A stretch of DNA of 32,974 nucleotides. Origin: DASWIG01 sp036397835. GTDB taxonomy: Bacteria > Acidobacteriota > Thermoanaerobaculia > Multivoradales > J023. A program made the translations under genes and the position numbers. Within the stretch, counting starts at the first letter, position 1, and every line of letters starts with the position of its first letter. The stretch lies in the NCBI GenBank assembly GCA_036397835.1, contig DASWIG010000437.1:1-32974 (forward strand), written 5' to 3'. Below the pieces are notes generated by a model. The model saw only the letters and a program-made list of their open reading frames with translations. It was not told where the DNA came from and did no database searches. Positions 21,746 to 29,360 of this stretch are shown piece after piece.

Positions 21746-23386
21746 ATGCGAGCGCTCGTCTCACATACCCCCGGCTACAAGCAGCTACGTCAGTGTGCCG
21801 AGAATGCTCACAAGCTCCTGTTAGCAGAGACGTGCGGCCAGGTTGATCTCATCAAGGACTCGGTCGCGGCGCAGTTCGTCAGTGCTCGCGACACTCCGCA
21901 CCAAGCCGGGCCGGCAACGATCGAAGCCTACGACTTGACGGTTCACGTCGCCCACGGGAATCAAACGCAGTTCTTCGTTTCGCAGCGCCTGGCCCGAGGC
22001 CGCGGCCCTGTTGCCGTCAATGTCAACGAGATAGCGCCGGGCGATGGCCGTGCCCGCTATCTCTGGCTGGTCGCCTGCAGCGTAATGGCACACGGCAATG
22101 GCCGCGAGCCGGATAGGTTCAACGACATCTGCGCCAGCGGAATTCCCAACACTGTCGAGGAGGCGAATTTCTTCGCCCGTTGGGGGGAGAAGAATCCGAG
22201 CTCGGGAACTTCGCCGCTGGGAAACGGAATTCGCATGGTCTGCGGCGGCTCGACGCTGATTCGGCCGACTCCCACGCTTCTCGCTCCGGTCTTCCGCCTG
22301 ACCGATCAGGGTTTCATGCTGGCCGACGCCTTCATCATGGGCCTGGTCAGAGAGAGCCAGACGCCGCTCTGCGCTACGTTGGCGAACAGAGATCGAAACA
22401 AGAACCCGCTCTACGACTCTACGTGGAGCAAGGAGCGTAACGTCGGCGGCGACCACCTGCACATCCAGTACCCGATTTGGGGAGAGAGGCCCGAGACGTG
22501 GGCAGCCGGAATTCCACCGGCACCATCGTCGCCGCGATCCCTGCCGGATGGTGACCCGCCAAAGAAGCTGCCGGTGCTCGAAGCCCGTATCGACCAGGAA
22601 GCGCAGGAGCTGTTCGCACGCGTGGCGGACGAGACCGGCGAGAGCGGAGCGATCAGGGCGGAGCACCGGCACTATGAGGGCTCACTCCTCGTGTACGGCA
22701 CTGAGACGGAAGCAGGCCTCTCGCAACCGGCGACGGCGGCCCTTGCCCGCCTGCTGTCGATGTTGGGAGCAGGGCCGGTCGTCGATTCGTCGCTTCTCAG
22801 GGCAGACAGGTGCCAAGGCAGGGTCGTAAGACAGCAGATCGACAGCTTCCCCATCGACAAGTTGCCCGACGACGAATCGATGCCCTTTCCCCGCTGCCAG
22901 GTCGTCTCGGAGGAGAAGTGCCGTTATCTGGCGCTGGTCGCCAGCTTCCAGGACCAGGAGAATAGCGGCGCGGTTTATGAGATTCTCGATCCCGATTTCA
23001 AGGTGTTGCTGCGATACGAAACCGCGCCCGACACGGAGTCGGGCCTCTCGGCCCGAGGTCTCCGGCTGCTCGCACGGGGATGGCGCTTCGAGGAGGCATC
23101 CGGGAAAGGGCAGATGGACGTGCTCGATATCGAGGAAGCGAAGAAGCGGGCCTGGAACGTACTCGAAGAGAGCAGCGAGCCTGAGGACCTGGAGAAGCTC
23201 GATAGGAAGCATCCCTCGGTGGCGATCGGCTATCGACTTCATTCCGGCGACGGCAAACTGGGTCTTCTGAAGCCGTACTACGCGGTATCCTTCCCGTACC
23301 GGCCCACCTATGAGCTGGAGAGCGCGGTCGAGACCCCGGCCCGGGGTCGGGGACTCACGGTCGAGACCCCGGCCCTGGAAGATTGA
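21746..23386 (+). CDS. Caspase-like protein, DUF6345-like
   Basis: A 546-residue protein without a signal peptide. The N-terminal 250 residues resemble clan CD (caspase-fold) proteins of the DUF6345 type. A hydrophobic strand ends in TVHVAHG (His70), a second ends in LWLVACSVMAHG (Cys111), and a later LGNGIRMVCGGST recalls the DUF6345 'GLHxxLG' segment. A His-Gly plus Ala-Cys pair is the hallmark of the fold, so a protease role is plausible but unproven. The C-terminal half (about 270-546) is unrecognised and ends in a duplicated VETPA unit. It is coupled to the preceding lipoprotein gene. GC content is lower than in the neighbours. Another possibility is an inactive relative. Confidence 0.6.
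   Translation: MRALVSHTPGYKQLRQCAENAHKLLLAETCGQVDLIKDSVAAQFVSARDTPHQAGPATIEAYDLTVHVAHGNQTQFFVSQRLARGRGPVAVNVNEIAPGDGRARYLWLVACSVMAHGNGREPDRFNDICASGIPNTVEEANFFARWGEKNPSSGTSPLGNGIRMVCGGSTLIRPTPTLLAPVFRLTDQGFMLADAFIMGLVRESQTPLCATLANRDRNKNPLYDSTWSKERNVGGDHLHIQYPIWGERPETWAAGIPPAPSSPRSLPDGDPPKKLPVLEARIDQEAQELFARVADETGESGAIRAEHRHYEGSLLVYGTETEAGLSQPATAALARLLSMLGAGPVVDSSLLRADRCQGRVVRQQIDSFPIDKLPDDESMPFPRCQVVSEEKCRYLALVASFQDQENSGAVYEILDPDFKVLLRYETAPDTESGLSARGLRLLARGWRFEEASGKGQMDVLDIEEAKKRAWNVLEESSEPEDLEKLDRKHPSVAIGYRLHSGDGKLGLLKPYYAVSFPYRPTYELESAVETPARGRGLTVETPALED
23325..23375. repeat. 18-bp direct repeat and GC hairpin at the gene 3' end
   Basis: An 18-bp unit starting CGGTCGAGACC occurs at 23325-23342 and 23358-23375 (33 bp apart, in frame). 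It overlaps a hairpin GACCCCG-GCC-CGGGGTC at 23332-23348. There is no T-run after it. Confidence 0.55.
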
Positions 23387-23446
23387 GGCGGCCTGGGGGC
23401 CTCCAGCCGGCGACGACGGGTAGCGCGTCGAGCCGTCGGCGTCGAG

Positions 23447-23570
23447 CTGATAGTCTTGCCCGGCAGCCAAAAAGACGCCAAGACTTCACGACGGAGGCCC
23501 CATGGACCGCAAAGCATTCTGGCTCCCCCTCCTGGCCGGCCTGCTCGCCGCGTCTGCGGCGGCGTCCGGC
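23447..23570 (+). repeat. Direct duplication, right copy: DUF1028 leader and signal peptide
   Basis: Counterpart of 16883-16999. Here the signal peptide continues into the intact DUF1028 protein, so this is the functional copy. Confidence 0.8.
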
Positions 23571-24494
23571 CATTCCGTCCGCCCCTTCCACACCTACTCG
23601 ATCGTCGCCCACGATCCGGCCACCGGCGACTTCGGCGTCGCCGTACAGTCGCACTGGTTCTCGGTGGGCTCGGTGGTGAGCTGGGCCGAGGCCGGCGTCG
23701 GCGCGGTGGCCACGCAGTCGTTCGCCGAGATCTCCTACGGCCCGCTGGGCCTCGAGCTCATGAGGGCTGGCAAGACCGCGTCCCAGGCCCTGGCGGCGCT
23801 GCTCGCCGCCGATCCCCACCCCGAGGTGCGGCAGGTGGCCATGGTCGACCGTCACGGCGGCGTGGCGACGCACACCGGCGCGAAGTGCATCGCCGCGGCC
23901 GGCCACCGCCAGGGCGAGCACTACTCGGTGCAGGCCAACCTGATGGAGAAGTCGACGGTGTGGGACGCCATGGCCACGGCCTACGAGGCCACCGGCGGCG
24001 ACCTCGCCGAGCGCCTGCTCGCCGCCCTCGAGGCCGCCGAGGCCGAGGGCGGCGACGTCCGCGGTCGCCAGTCGGCGGCTCTTCTCGTGGTGCCCGGCGC
24101 CTCGGAGGGCGCGCCGTGGCGCGAGCGCAAGGTGGACCTGCGCGTGGAGGACCACCCGGCCCCGCTCGGCGAGCTGCGGCGGCTGCTCGACGTCCACCGC
24201 GCCTACCAGCACATGAACCACGGCGACGAGCTGCTGGCCGCCGGCGACGTCGACGGCGCCCTCGGCGCCTACGCCGCGGCCGCCGGCCTGCAGCCCGACA
24301 ACGTCGAGATCCGCTACTGGCAGGCGGTCACCGCGGCCGGTGCCGGGCGCCTCGACGAGGCCCTGCCCATCTTCCGCGAGGTCTTCGCCCGCGAGCGCCG
24401 CTGGCACGTGCTGACGCCGCGGCTGCGCGCCGCCGGGCTCCTGCCCGACGACCCGGAGATGCTCGCGGCCATCCTCGCCACCGCTCCCGAATGA
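23502..24494 (+). CDS. DUF1028 family exported protein with C-terminal TPR-like part
   Basis: A 330-residue protein with a signal peptide (MDRKAFWLPLLAGLLAASAA) and a DUF1028 (Ntn-hydrolase-like) domain: HTYSIVAHDPATGDFGVAV, GVGAVATQSFAEISYGPLG, then HTGAKC. Related proteins are described as Ntn-fold hydrolases of unknown substrate. Residues about 225-320 are helical repeats (AYQHMNHGDELLAAGD, then AYAAAAGLQPDNVEIRYW). ATG 23502 follows GGAGG. Its last 14 codons and the following start are duplicated 1149 bp downstream. Before that event it was probably directly followed by the DUF3179 gene, 14 nt after its stop. Confidence 0.87.
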   Translation: MDRKAFWLPLLAGLLAASAAASGHSVRPFHTYSIVAHDPATGDFGVAVQSHWFSVGSVVSWAEAGVGAVATQSFAEISYGPLGLELMRAGKTASQALAALLAADPHPEVRQVAMVDRHGGVATHTGAKCIAAAGHRQGEHYSVQANLMEKSTVWDAMATAYEATGGDLAERLLAALEAAEAEGGDVRGRQSAALLVVPGASEGAPWRERKVDLRVEDHPAPLGELRRLLDVHRAYQHMNHGDELLAAGDVDGALGAYAAAAGLQPDNVEIRYWQAVTAAGAGRLDEALPIFREVFARERRWHVLTPRLRAAGLLPDDPEMLAAILATAPE

Positions 24495-24532
24495 GCCGAG
24501 AGGACGCGATGAGCCGTCTCTGCGTCGTTGCT
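24452..24532 (+). repeat. Direct duplication, left copy: DUF1028 3' end and next gene start
   Basis: Starts at CCCGGAGATGCTCGC and matches 25601-25680 over about 80 bp, with about five substitutions and one indel. It is identical over the first 40 bases or so. Confidence 0.85.
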
Positions 24533-24550
24533 TGCTCACTCCCCCCGTGA
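24509..24550 (+). pseudogene. Truncated duplicate of the DUF3179 gene start
   Basis: The ATG and first codons (MSRLCVVACSLPP, stop) match the start of the intact DUF3179 gene (MNRLYALLLVV) at 25658. After about eight codons the frame enters the inserted segment and stops at once. Confidence 0.6.
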
Positions 24551-24560
24551 CCTCTATACT
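24532..24560 (+). promoter_or_regulatory. Promoter of the Uma2-family gene, leaderless type
   Basis: TTGCTC (24532-24537), a 17-nt spacer and TATACT (24555-24560). The ATG at 24568 lies 7 nt after the -10 box, so transcription probably begins at or next to the start codon. No Shine-Dalgarno sequence is present. Confidence 0.6.
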
Positions 24561-24567
24561 GGATTTC

Positions 24568-25596
24568 ATGGACACCTTCGCATCCAAGATGGAAGCCCGC
24601 GCGTCCACGGTCGACGCCCCACGGGCAGTACGGGACCGGGAGCGTCCGGCCTCGCCGGGCGCCAAGGATCCCTTCCGTCTCGGCTATCGCTGGCGTCGCA
24701 CCACCACCCCCGACGGGCGGGAAGACCTCGAGCAGATCCCCCTGACCCCTGAAGATCTCGTCTATCCCCAGGAGGGCGACCAAGTGTCCCAGGGCCTTCC
24801 CCACTTTTCCTTCCTCCATCCGCAGGCGGACGCCATACGCCGCCACCTGGAGAAACGCCCGGGCATCCGCGTGACCTCGGACGTGGTGCTCGTGCTCCGG
24901 CACGACGGGAAGACCTGCGGTCCTGACGTGGCGGTGATCGAGGGCGACGTCGACACCTCGAAGATCACGGGTGCGGTAGGCCTCGCGGCCGTCGGCGGGC
25001 GACTGGCCTTCGCGTTCGAGGCGGTGTCGACCTCGGAGAAGGAAATCGAGGACAAGGATCTGGAGAAGAACGTCGTGCGCTACGCCAGGGAAGGGGTGGA
25101 GGAGTACTTCACGGTCTACCCGGTGGTGGAGCGTCGGGTCCGGGACCTGGTGGGCCGGCGGCTGGAGAAAGGTGTCTACGTCGAGATTTCACCCGACGCC
25201 GAGGGGCGGGTCTTCTCGCAGAAGCTCGGCCTGTTCTTCCAGATCGACGCCGCGAGCGAGGAGCTGGTGGTGGTCGACGCCGAGACCGGTGAGCGTCTGC
25301 TGATCTCGGACGAAGAGGAGGCGGGACGCAGGAAGGCGCAGGCGGCGCTCCAGGTATCAGAGATGGCGCGGCGCCAGGCTGAGGAACGGGCCGAGAAGGA
25401 GGCCGAGGCGCGGCGCCAGGCTGAAGCACTTGGTCTCCGGCGCGGCGTGGAGGACCTGTGCGCCGTCCTGGGACTCGCCTGGGATGCCGAGCGCCGCGCT
25501 CGAGTCGACCACATGAGCCCATCGCGGCTCGAGGCGCTTCGACAGCACCTGATCAAGGAAAAAAGCTGGCCAGAGCAGGTTGCTCCGTCGAGTTGA
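24568..25596 (+). CDS. Uma2-family (DUF820) putative endonuclease with coiled-coil tail
   Basis: A 342-residue protein of the Uma2 family, restriction-endonuclease-like fold, function unknown and often present in many mobile copies. Core motifs are CGPDVAVIEGDV, then FAFEAVSTSEKEIEDKDLEK and VRYAREGVEEYFTVYP, giving the D / E-x-x-S catalytic pattern. Residues about 255-300 form a charged coiled coil with ARRQAE repeated. The N-terminal 45 residues (MDTFASKMEARASTV) look family-specific. ATG 24568 is chosen from the leaderless promoter; GTG at 24547 is in frame but lies upstream of the predicted transcript start. The gene sits exactly between two copies of an 80-bp host duplication, indicating acquisition. 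Confidence 0.85.
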   Translation: MDTFASKMEARASTVDAPRAVRDRERPASPGAKDPFRLGYRWRRTTTPDGREDLEQIPLTPEDLVYPQEGDQVSQGLPHFSFLHPQADAIRRHLEKRPGIRVTSDVVLVLRHDGKTCGPDVAVIEGDVDTSKITGAVGLAAVGGRLAFAFEAVSTSEKEIEDKDLEKNVVRYAREGVEEYFTVYPVVERRVRDLVGRRLEKGVYVEISPDAEGRVFSQKLGLFFQIDAASEELVVVDAETGERLLISDEEEAGRRKAQAALQVSEMARRQAEERAEKEAEARRQAEALGLRRGVEDLCAVLGLAWDAERRARVDHMSPSRLEALRQHLIKEKSWPEQVAPSS

Positions 25597-25600
25597 TAGC

Positions 25601-25680
25601 CCCGGAGATGCTCGCGGCCATCCTCGCCACCGCTCCCGAATGTACCGAGAGGACGCGATGAACCGTCTTTACGCGTTGCT
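25601..25680 (+). repeat. Direct duplication, right copy: DUF1028 3' end and DUF3179 start
   Basis: Counterpart of 24452-24532. It carries an orphaned DUF1028 C-terminus (PEMLAAILATAPE, read on without its stop) and the functional DUF3179 start. Confidence 0.85.
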
Positions 25681-26878
25681 CCTCGTCGTGATCGCCGCCG
25701 CCGCGGCGCTCTGCGTCTACCTGCCCCTGCACCTGCTCCGGCCGATGGAGCCCCAGACGGCGGGCGAGGTGGCGGCGGCCTACGCCGCGGCCCGCTGGAG
25801 CCCGCTCGTCACGCTCGTGCTCCTGGGGGCCGGCGCCGTGCTCCTCGCCCTCATCTGGAAGCGCTCGTCGTGGTGGCTGCGGGCGCCGGCGGCGTTGCTG
25901 GTGGCGGTGATCGCCGTCACCAGCTACGCGGCGCGCCTCAACCCCTTCCTGAGGTTCTTCGCGCCGCTCGCGGAGAACCGCTTCGTCAGCGTCGCCGAGG
26001 CCGGTCTCGAGGACGAGGACATGGTGCTCGGCGTCGTCGTCGACGGCGAAGCTCGGGCCTACCCGGTGGGATTGCTGGCCTACCACCACGTGGTCAACGA
26101 CGCGATCGCCGGCGAGCCGCTGGTCGTCACCTACTGAACGCTCTGTCACACCGGTCTGGTGTGGAAGGCGGCGGTCGACGGCCAGGTGCTCCACTTCGAG
26201 CTCGCCGGCATCAACAACCAGAACTTCATCATGCGCGACGCCGAGACCGGAAGCTGGTGGCAGCAGGTCACCGGCGAGGCCATCCAGGGACCGCTCAAGG
26301 GCCGGCGCCTCGAGCTCGTCCCCTGGGACGAGGTGAGCTTCGCTCTCTGGCGCCGCGAGCGCCCGGACAGCCGCGTCCTGCGGGCCGACGCGCGCTACGC
26401 CGAGCACTACGCCGCCGCCGACTGGGACCAGGACATGGACCGCTACCCGACCGTGGTGCCGCCGCCGCCAGGCGATCCGCTGCCGCCGCGCGAGCTGGTG
26501 GTGGGCGTCGAGATCGGCGGCGAGGCCAAGGCCTATCCGTTCGCCGTCCTCGCCGAGCGCAGCCCGGTGGTCGACGAGCTCGGCGGCGTGCCGCTGCTCG
26601 TGGTGGTGGGCGAGGACGGCAAGTCGGTGCGCTGCTTCGATCGCCGGGTGGACGGCGAGGCCCTCGACTTCTACCGCCTGCCCGGCCTCGCGCCGCTGCG
26701 CCTCGTCGACGCCCGGACGGCGAGCGAGTGGGACTTCGCGGGGCGGGCTCTCGCCGGTCCTCTAGCGGGGAGGGAGCTGGCGCGCGTCCGGACGCTCAAG
26801 GACTACTGGTTCGACTGGCGGCTCTACCACCCGCAGACGCGTCTGTACGCGGCGGGCCTGAGCTCCCCGGGAGACTAG
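25658..26878 (+). CDS. DUF3179 selenoprotein (in-frame TGA as selenocysteine 160)
   Basis: A 406-residue membrane-anchored protein. Three helices lie at about 5-28, 49-68 and 73-92, followed by an extracytoplasmic DUF3179 domain: LGVVVDGEARAYPVGLL, then PLVVTY-U-TLCHTG. Ordinary family members read TYCPLC at this place. Here the first Cys codon is TGA (26135-26137), giving U-x-x-C with Cys163. After the TGA the family homology continues in the same frame without a gap (NNQNFIMRDAETGSWWQQ, GVEIGGEAKAYPFAVLAE). The hairpin at 26147-26163 fits a bacterial SECIS. A redox or metal-binding role for the motif is inference; the function of DUF3179 is not established. A simple nonsense mutation is the alternative, less likely given the hairpin and the intact downstream frame. 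Confidence 0.85.
26147..26163 (+). promoter_or_regulatory. Bacterial SECIS-like hairpin
   Basis: CACACC (26147-26152), loop GGTCT (26153-26157), GGTGTG (26158-26163): a perfect 6-bp stem. The loop, with its GG and U, is identical to the apical loop of the E. coli fdhF SECIS as I remember it. It begins 9 nt after the TGA, and its loop 15 nt after, within the range expected for SelB-dependent recoding. Confidence 0.8.
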
Positions 26879-27235
26879 ATGAGCGAGCCCATCCCCGCCT
26901 TCGATTACGGCAGCAGCGAGTACGACGTGGTCTCGCTGCGGATCCGTCCGGGAGTGCTCTCGGTCGTCTGCGGCCTGCTGACCGTGGCCTTCGCCACCAG
27001 CATCGACGAGCTGCCGTTCGTGCTCGGAGGACGGCTGCGGCCCTACGTCAGCGGCGCCGTCGCCGCGGCCCTGGGGCTCAACGTCGTGGGAATCGTCCTC
27101 GGCGTCTACGCCGCGCGGACTCCGTCCGGGCGCGCCGCGGGTCGCCTCGGCGTGATCGTCAACGCCGTCGTCCTCGTCCTGCTGGGGTTCTTCGTGCTCG
27201 TCTTCCGCCGCATCCGCTGGGGCGTGTGGTTCTAG
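26879..27235 (+). CDS. Small membrane protein of unknown function
   Basis: A 118-residue protein with three hydrophobic segments: about 25-42 (VLSVVCGLLTVAFATS), 56-78 (SGAVAAALGLNVVGIVLGVY) and 90-108 (LGVIVNAVVLVLLGFFVLVF). The helix pattern and the short GRAAGRLG loop resemble DUF4190-type proteins, but I would not assign a family. The ATG follows the DUF3179 stop directly, so it is translationally coupled to the selenoprotein. Its stop overlaps the convergent NYN gene stop at the palindrome CTAG (27232-27235). Confidence 0.7.
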   Translation: MSEPIPAFDYGSSEYDVVSLRIRPGVLSVVCGLLTVAFATSIDELPFVLGGRLRPYVSGAVAAALGLNVVGIVLGVYAARTPSGRAAGRLGVIVNAVVLVLLGFFVLVFRRIRWGVWF

Positions 27236-28464
27236 TGCTGGCCGAAGCCGGTGACCACGTAGTTGCCCGAGCGCTGGTCCCGTTTCAGGCGGATGATGTG
27301 CTTCTTGGCGGCGTCCTCGAGCAGGGCGCCGAAGGAGCTGTAATCGTAGGAGCCTTCGCTGAACGAGGGCCGCTTGCGCTGCATGGTCTGCTTGATCATC
27401 GAGCCCCAGATCACGCTCTTGTTCTCGCGGATCAGGGCGAGGATCGAGTCGATCAGGAGCCCGAAGACCTCGGCGTCCTTGGGCGAGAGGTGGTCCAGGC
27501 GCGGCGTGCGCTGCAGGTCGCGCCACACGTCCTCGTAGTAGATGAACTCGTCGCAGTTGTCGATCAGGTGGCTCGACGTGGAGTTCTTGACCCCGATCCC
27601 GATCACGTACTTGTTGTTCTCCTTGAGCTTGGAGACCAGGGGCGAAAAGTCGCTGTCGCCCGACATGATCACGAAGGTGTCGAGGTGCTCCTTGGAGAAG
27701 CAAAGGTCCATGGCGTCGACGACCATCTTGATGTCGGCGCTGTTCTTGCCCGAGTAGTGCTTCTGGGGGATGTCGATGAGCTCGATCGCGGCGTCGTGGA
27801 AGGCGCGCTTGTAGTCGCTGTAGCGCTCCCAGTCGGCGTAGGCCTTCTTGACGATGATCTTGCCCTTCTCGAGCAGCCGCTCGAGCACCAGGCCGATGTC
27901 GAACTTCTTGGTCTCGGAGTTGCGCACCCCGAGGGCGATGTTCTCGAGGTCGCAGAAAAGCGCGATCTTGCGCTCGTGGCTCACCACGGCACTGCGCTCG
28001 GGCGGCCCGAAGTCGAAGACGATCTCCCCCTGGTCCAGCGACCTGCGGGAATGGGCGCGTTCGGCCGGGCCGCGCTCGGCCGGGGCGCGTAAGGCCGGGC
28101 CGCGTTCGGCCGGGCCGGGGGCCGCCTCGGCGGCCGCGGCGGCGTCGTCGCGCGGCGCGGACGCCGGGTCCGGCGCGGCGGCCACTGGCGCCGCGTCGTC
28201 GCCGGCCGGCGGCTCCCCGAGCGCAGCCTCCGCCCTGCGCTTGCGCTTGCGGCGGCGTTTGCGCCGGGACTTCTCCGGCGGCTCAGCCGCCGGCTCGGCC
28301 GTCGCCTCGGCGGCCTCGGCCGCGGCGTCGGCGCGCGGGTCGTAGTCCTCCTCCTCGTCTTCGGGCTCGGGCTCGACGGCGATCGACGCGAGGGTCTCCT
28401 CGTCGATCTCGAGGGGGTCTTCGTAAGGCTCGTCCTTCTTGGAACGTAACCACCAGGGCGCCAA
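27232..28464 (-). CDS. NYN-domain (LabA/DUF88-like) RNase-like protein with C-terminal LOTUS-like domain
   Basis: A 410-residue protein. Residues 1-155 form a charged, disordered region: acidic (EPEPEDEEEDYDP), then very basic (RRKRRRKRKRR, 67-77), then Ala/Pro-rich with repeated GPAER units. Residues about 165-320 are the NYN domain of the PIN-like nuclease fold, with acidic residues Asp172 (LFCDLEN), Asp244 (NSADIKMVVDAMD) and Asp270/Asp272 (MSGDSDF). The C-terminus (about 340-408) resembles an OST-HTH/LOTUS RNA-binding domain (FGALLEDAAKKHIIRLKRD). RNA cleavage or binding in the cytoplasm is likely; the target is unknown. The start is TTG at 28464, supported by AGGAGA 6 nt upstream. Confidence 0.88.
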   Translation of the reverse strand: MAPWWLRSKKDEPYEDPLEIDEETLASIAVEPEPEDEEEDYDPRADAAAEAAEATAEPAAEPPEKSRRKRRRKRKRRAEAALGEPPAGDDAAPVAAAPDPASAPRDDAAAAAEAAPGPAERGPALRAPAERGPAERAHSRRSLDQGEIVFDFGPPERSAVVSHERKIALFCDLENIALGVRNSETKKFDIGLVLERLLEKGKIIVKKAYADWERYSDYKRAFHDAAIELIDIPQKHYSGKNSADIKMVVDAMDLCFSKEHLDTFVIMSGDSDFSPLVSKLKENNKYVIGIGVKNSTSSHLIDNCDEFIYYEDVWRDLQRTPRLDHLSPKDAEVFGLLIDSILALIRENKSVIWGSMIKQTMQRKRPSFSEGSYDYSSFGALLEDAAKKHIIRLKRDQRSGNYVVTGFGQH

Positions 28465-28637
28465 AATCTCTCTCCTATCGCTGGAATCCGCGGGCCTCTC
28501 CGCACCGCGGCGCCGTCGACACGGGCGGGCCGGCCAGGGGCGGAGGGCGTCGGGAGTCGGAGCCGCGCGCGGCGGCGGGGCGGGCGGGAGCCGTCACGGT
28601 TCCGCCATCCTACCACGCTGCCGGAGCGGCCGTGAGA

Positions 28638-28643
28638 TATACT
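28638..28643 (+). promoter_or_regulatory. Possible -10 box of the deoxynucleoside kinase gene
   Basis: TATACT about 57 nt before the TTG start. No convincing -35 box is seen, so this is tentative. The rest of 28465-28699 between the divergent genes shows only GC-rich sequence. Confidence 0.3.
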
Positions 28644-28699
28644 GTCCCATCGACGGCCGCCCCGACCTCCCCATGCGCAATCGCTGATGGACGCCGCCC

Positions 28700-29350
28700 T
28701 TGAGCACCGAGTCGCTGCCCTACAACTACCTGGCGATCGACGGCCCGATCGGGGTCGGCAAGACCACGCTGGTGGACCTCCTGACCCGCCGCTTCGAGGG
28801 CGTCAAGGTGCTCGAGGACGTGGAGAACCCCTTCCTCGACAAGTTCTACAAGGACCGTCCGGGCGCCGCCTTCCAGACCCAGCTCTACTTCCTGCTCTCG
28901 CGCTTCAAGCAGCAGCAGGAGACGATCCAGCGCGAGCTCTTCCAGCGTCTGGTGGTCGCCGACTACCCGTTCCACAAAGACCGCATCTTCGCCTACATGA
29001 ACCTCTCGGACGACGAGCTGCTGATCTACGACAAGCTCTACGCCATGCTCGAGCCGCAAGTGCCGCCGGCGGACCTCGTGCTCTACCTGGAGGCCGACGT
29101 CGACACCTGCATCGGCCGCATCCGCCGCCGCCAGCGGGCCTACGAGCGCCACATCGCCCGCGAGTACCTGGTGGAGCTGATCGACGCCTACAACCACTTC
29201 TACCACCACTACCGGCGCTCGCCGGTGCTGGTGGTGGACACCCGGCGGCTCAACTTCCCGCAGCGTCCGGGCGACTTCGAGGAGCTCGTGGAGCAGCTCC
29301 GCGAGCCGATCAAGGGCACCCACTACTTCTCCCCCCTGGGGACGCGATAG
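28700..29350 (+). CDS. Deoxynucleoside kinase
   Basis: A 216-residue dNK/dGK-family kinase that phosphorylates deoxynucleosides with ATP for nucleotide salvage. The Walker A loop GPIGVGKTT lies at 15-23. HKDRIFAYMNL carries the DR motif, and RIRRRQRAYERHI forms the Arg-rich LID. Length is usual for bacterial members. The start is taken as TTG 28700, which gives MSTESLPYNYLAIDG; the ribosome site is weak. It ends 10 nt before thiG and may share its transcript. The preferred substrate cannot be told from sequence. Confidence 0.87.
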   Translation: MSTESLPYNYLAIDGPIGVGKTTLVDLLTRRFEGVKVLEDVENPFLDKFYKDRPGAAFQTQLYFLLSRFKQQQETIQRELFQRLVVADYPFHKDRIFAYMNLSDDELLIYDKLYAMLEPQVPPADLVLYLEADVDTCIGRIRRRQRAYERHIAREYLVELIDAYNHFYHHYRRSPVLVVDTRRLNFPQRPGDFEELVEQLREPIKGTHYFSPLGTR

Positions 29351-29360
29351 GAGACCGACC

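Noticed and set aside
26135..26137. DUF3179 gene as a pseudogene broken by a stop codon
   Set aside because: The stop replaces a functional Cys precisely, the frame continues intact for 246 codons, and a SECIS-like hairpin follows.
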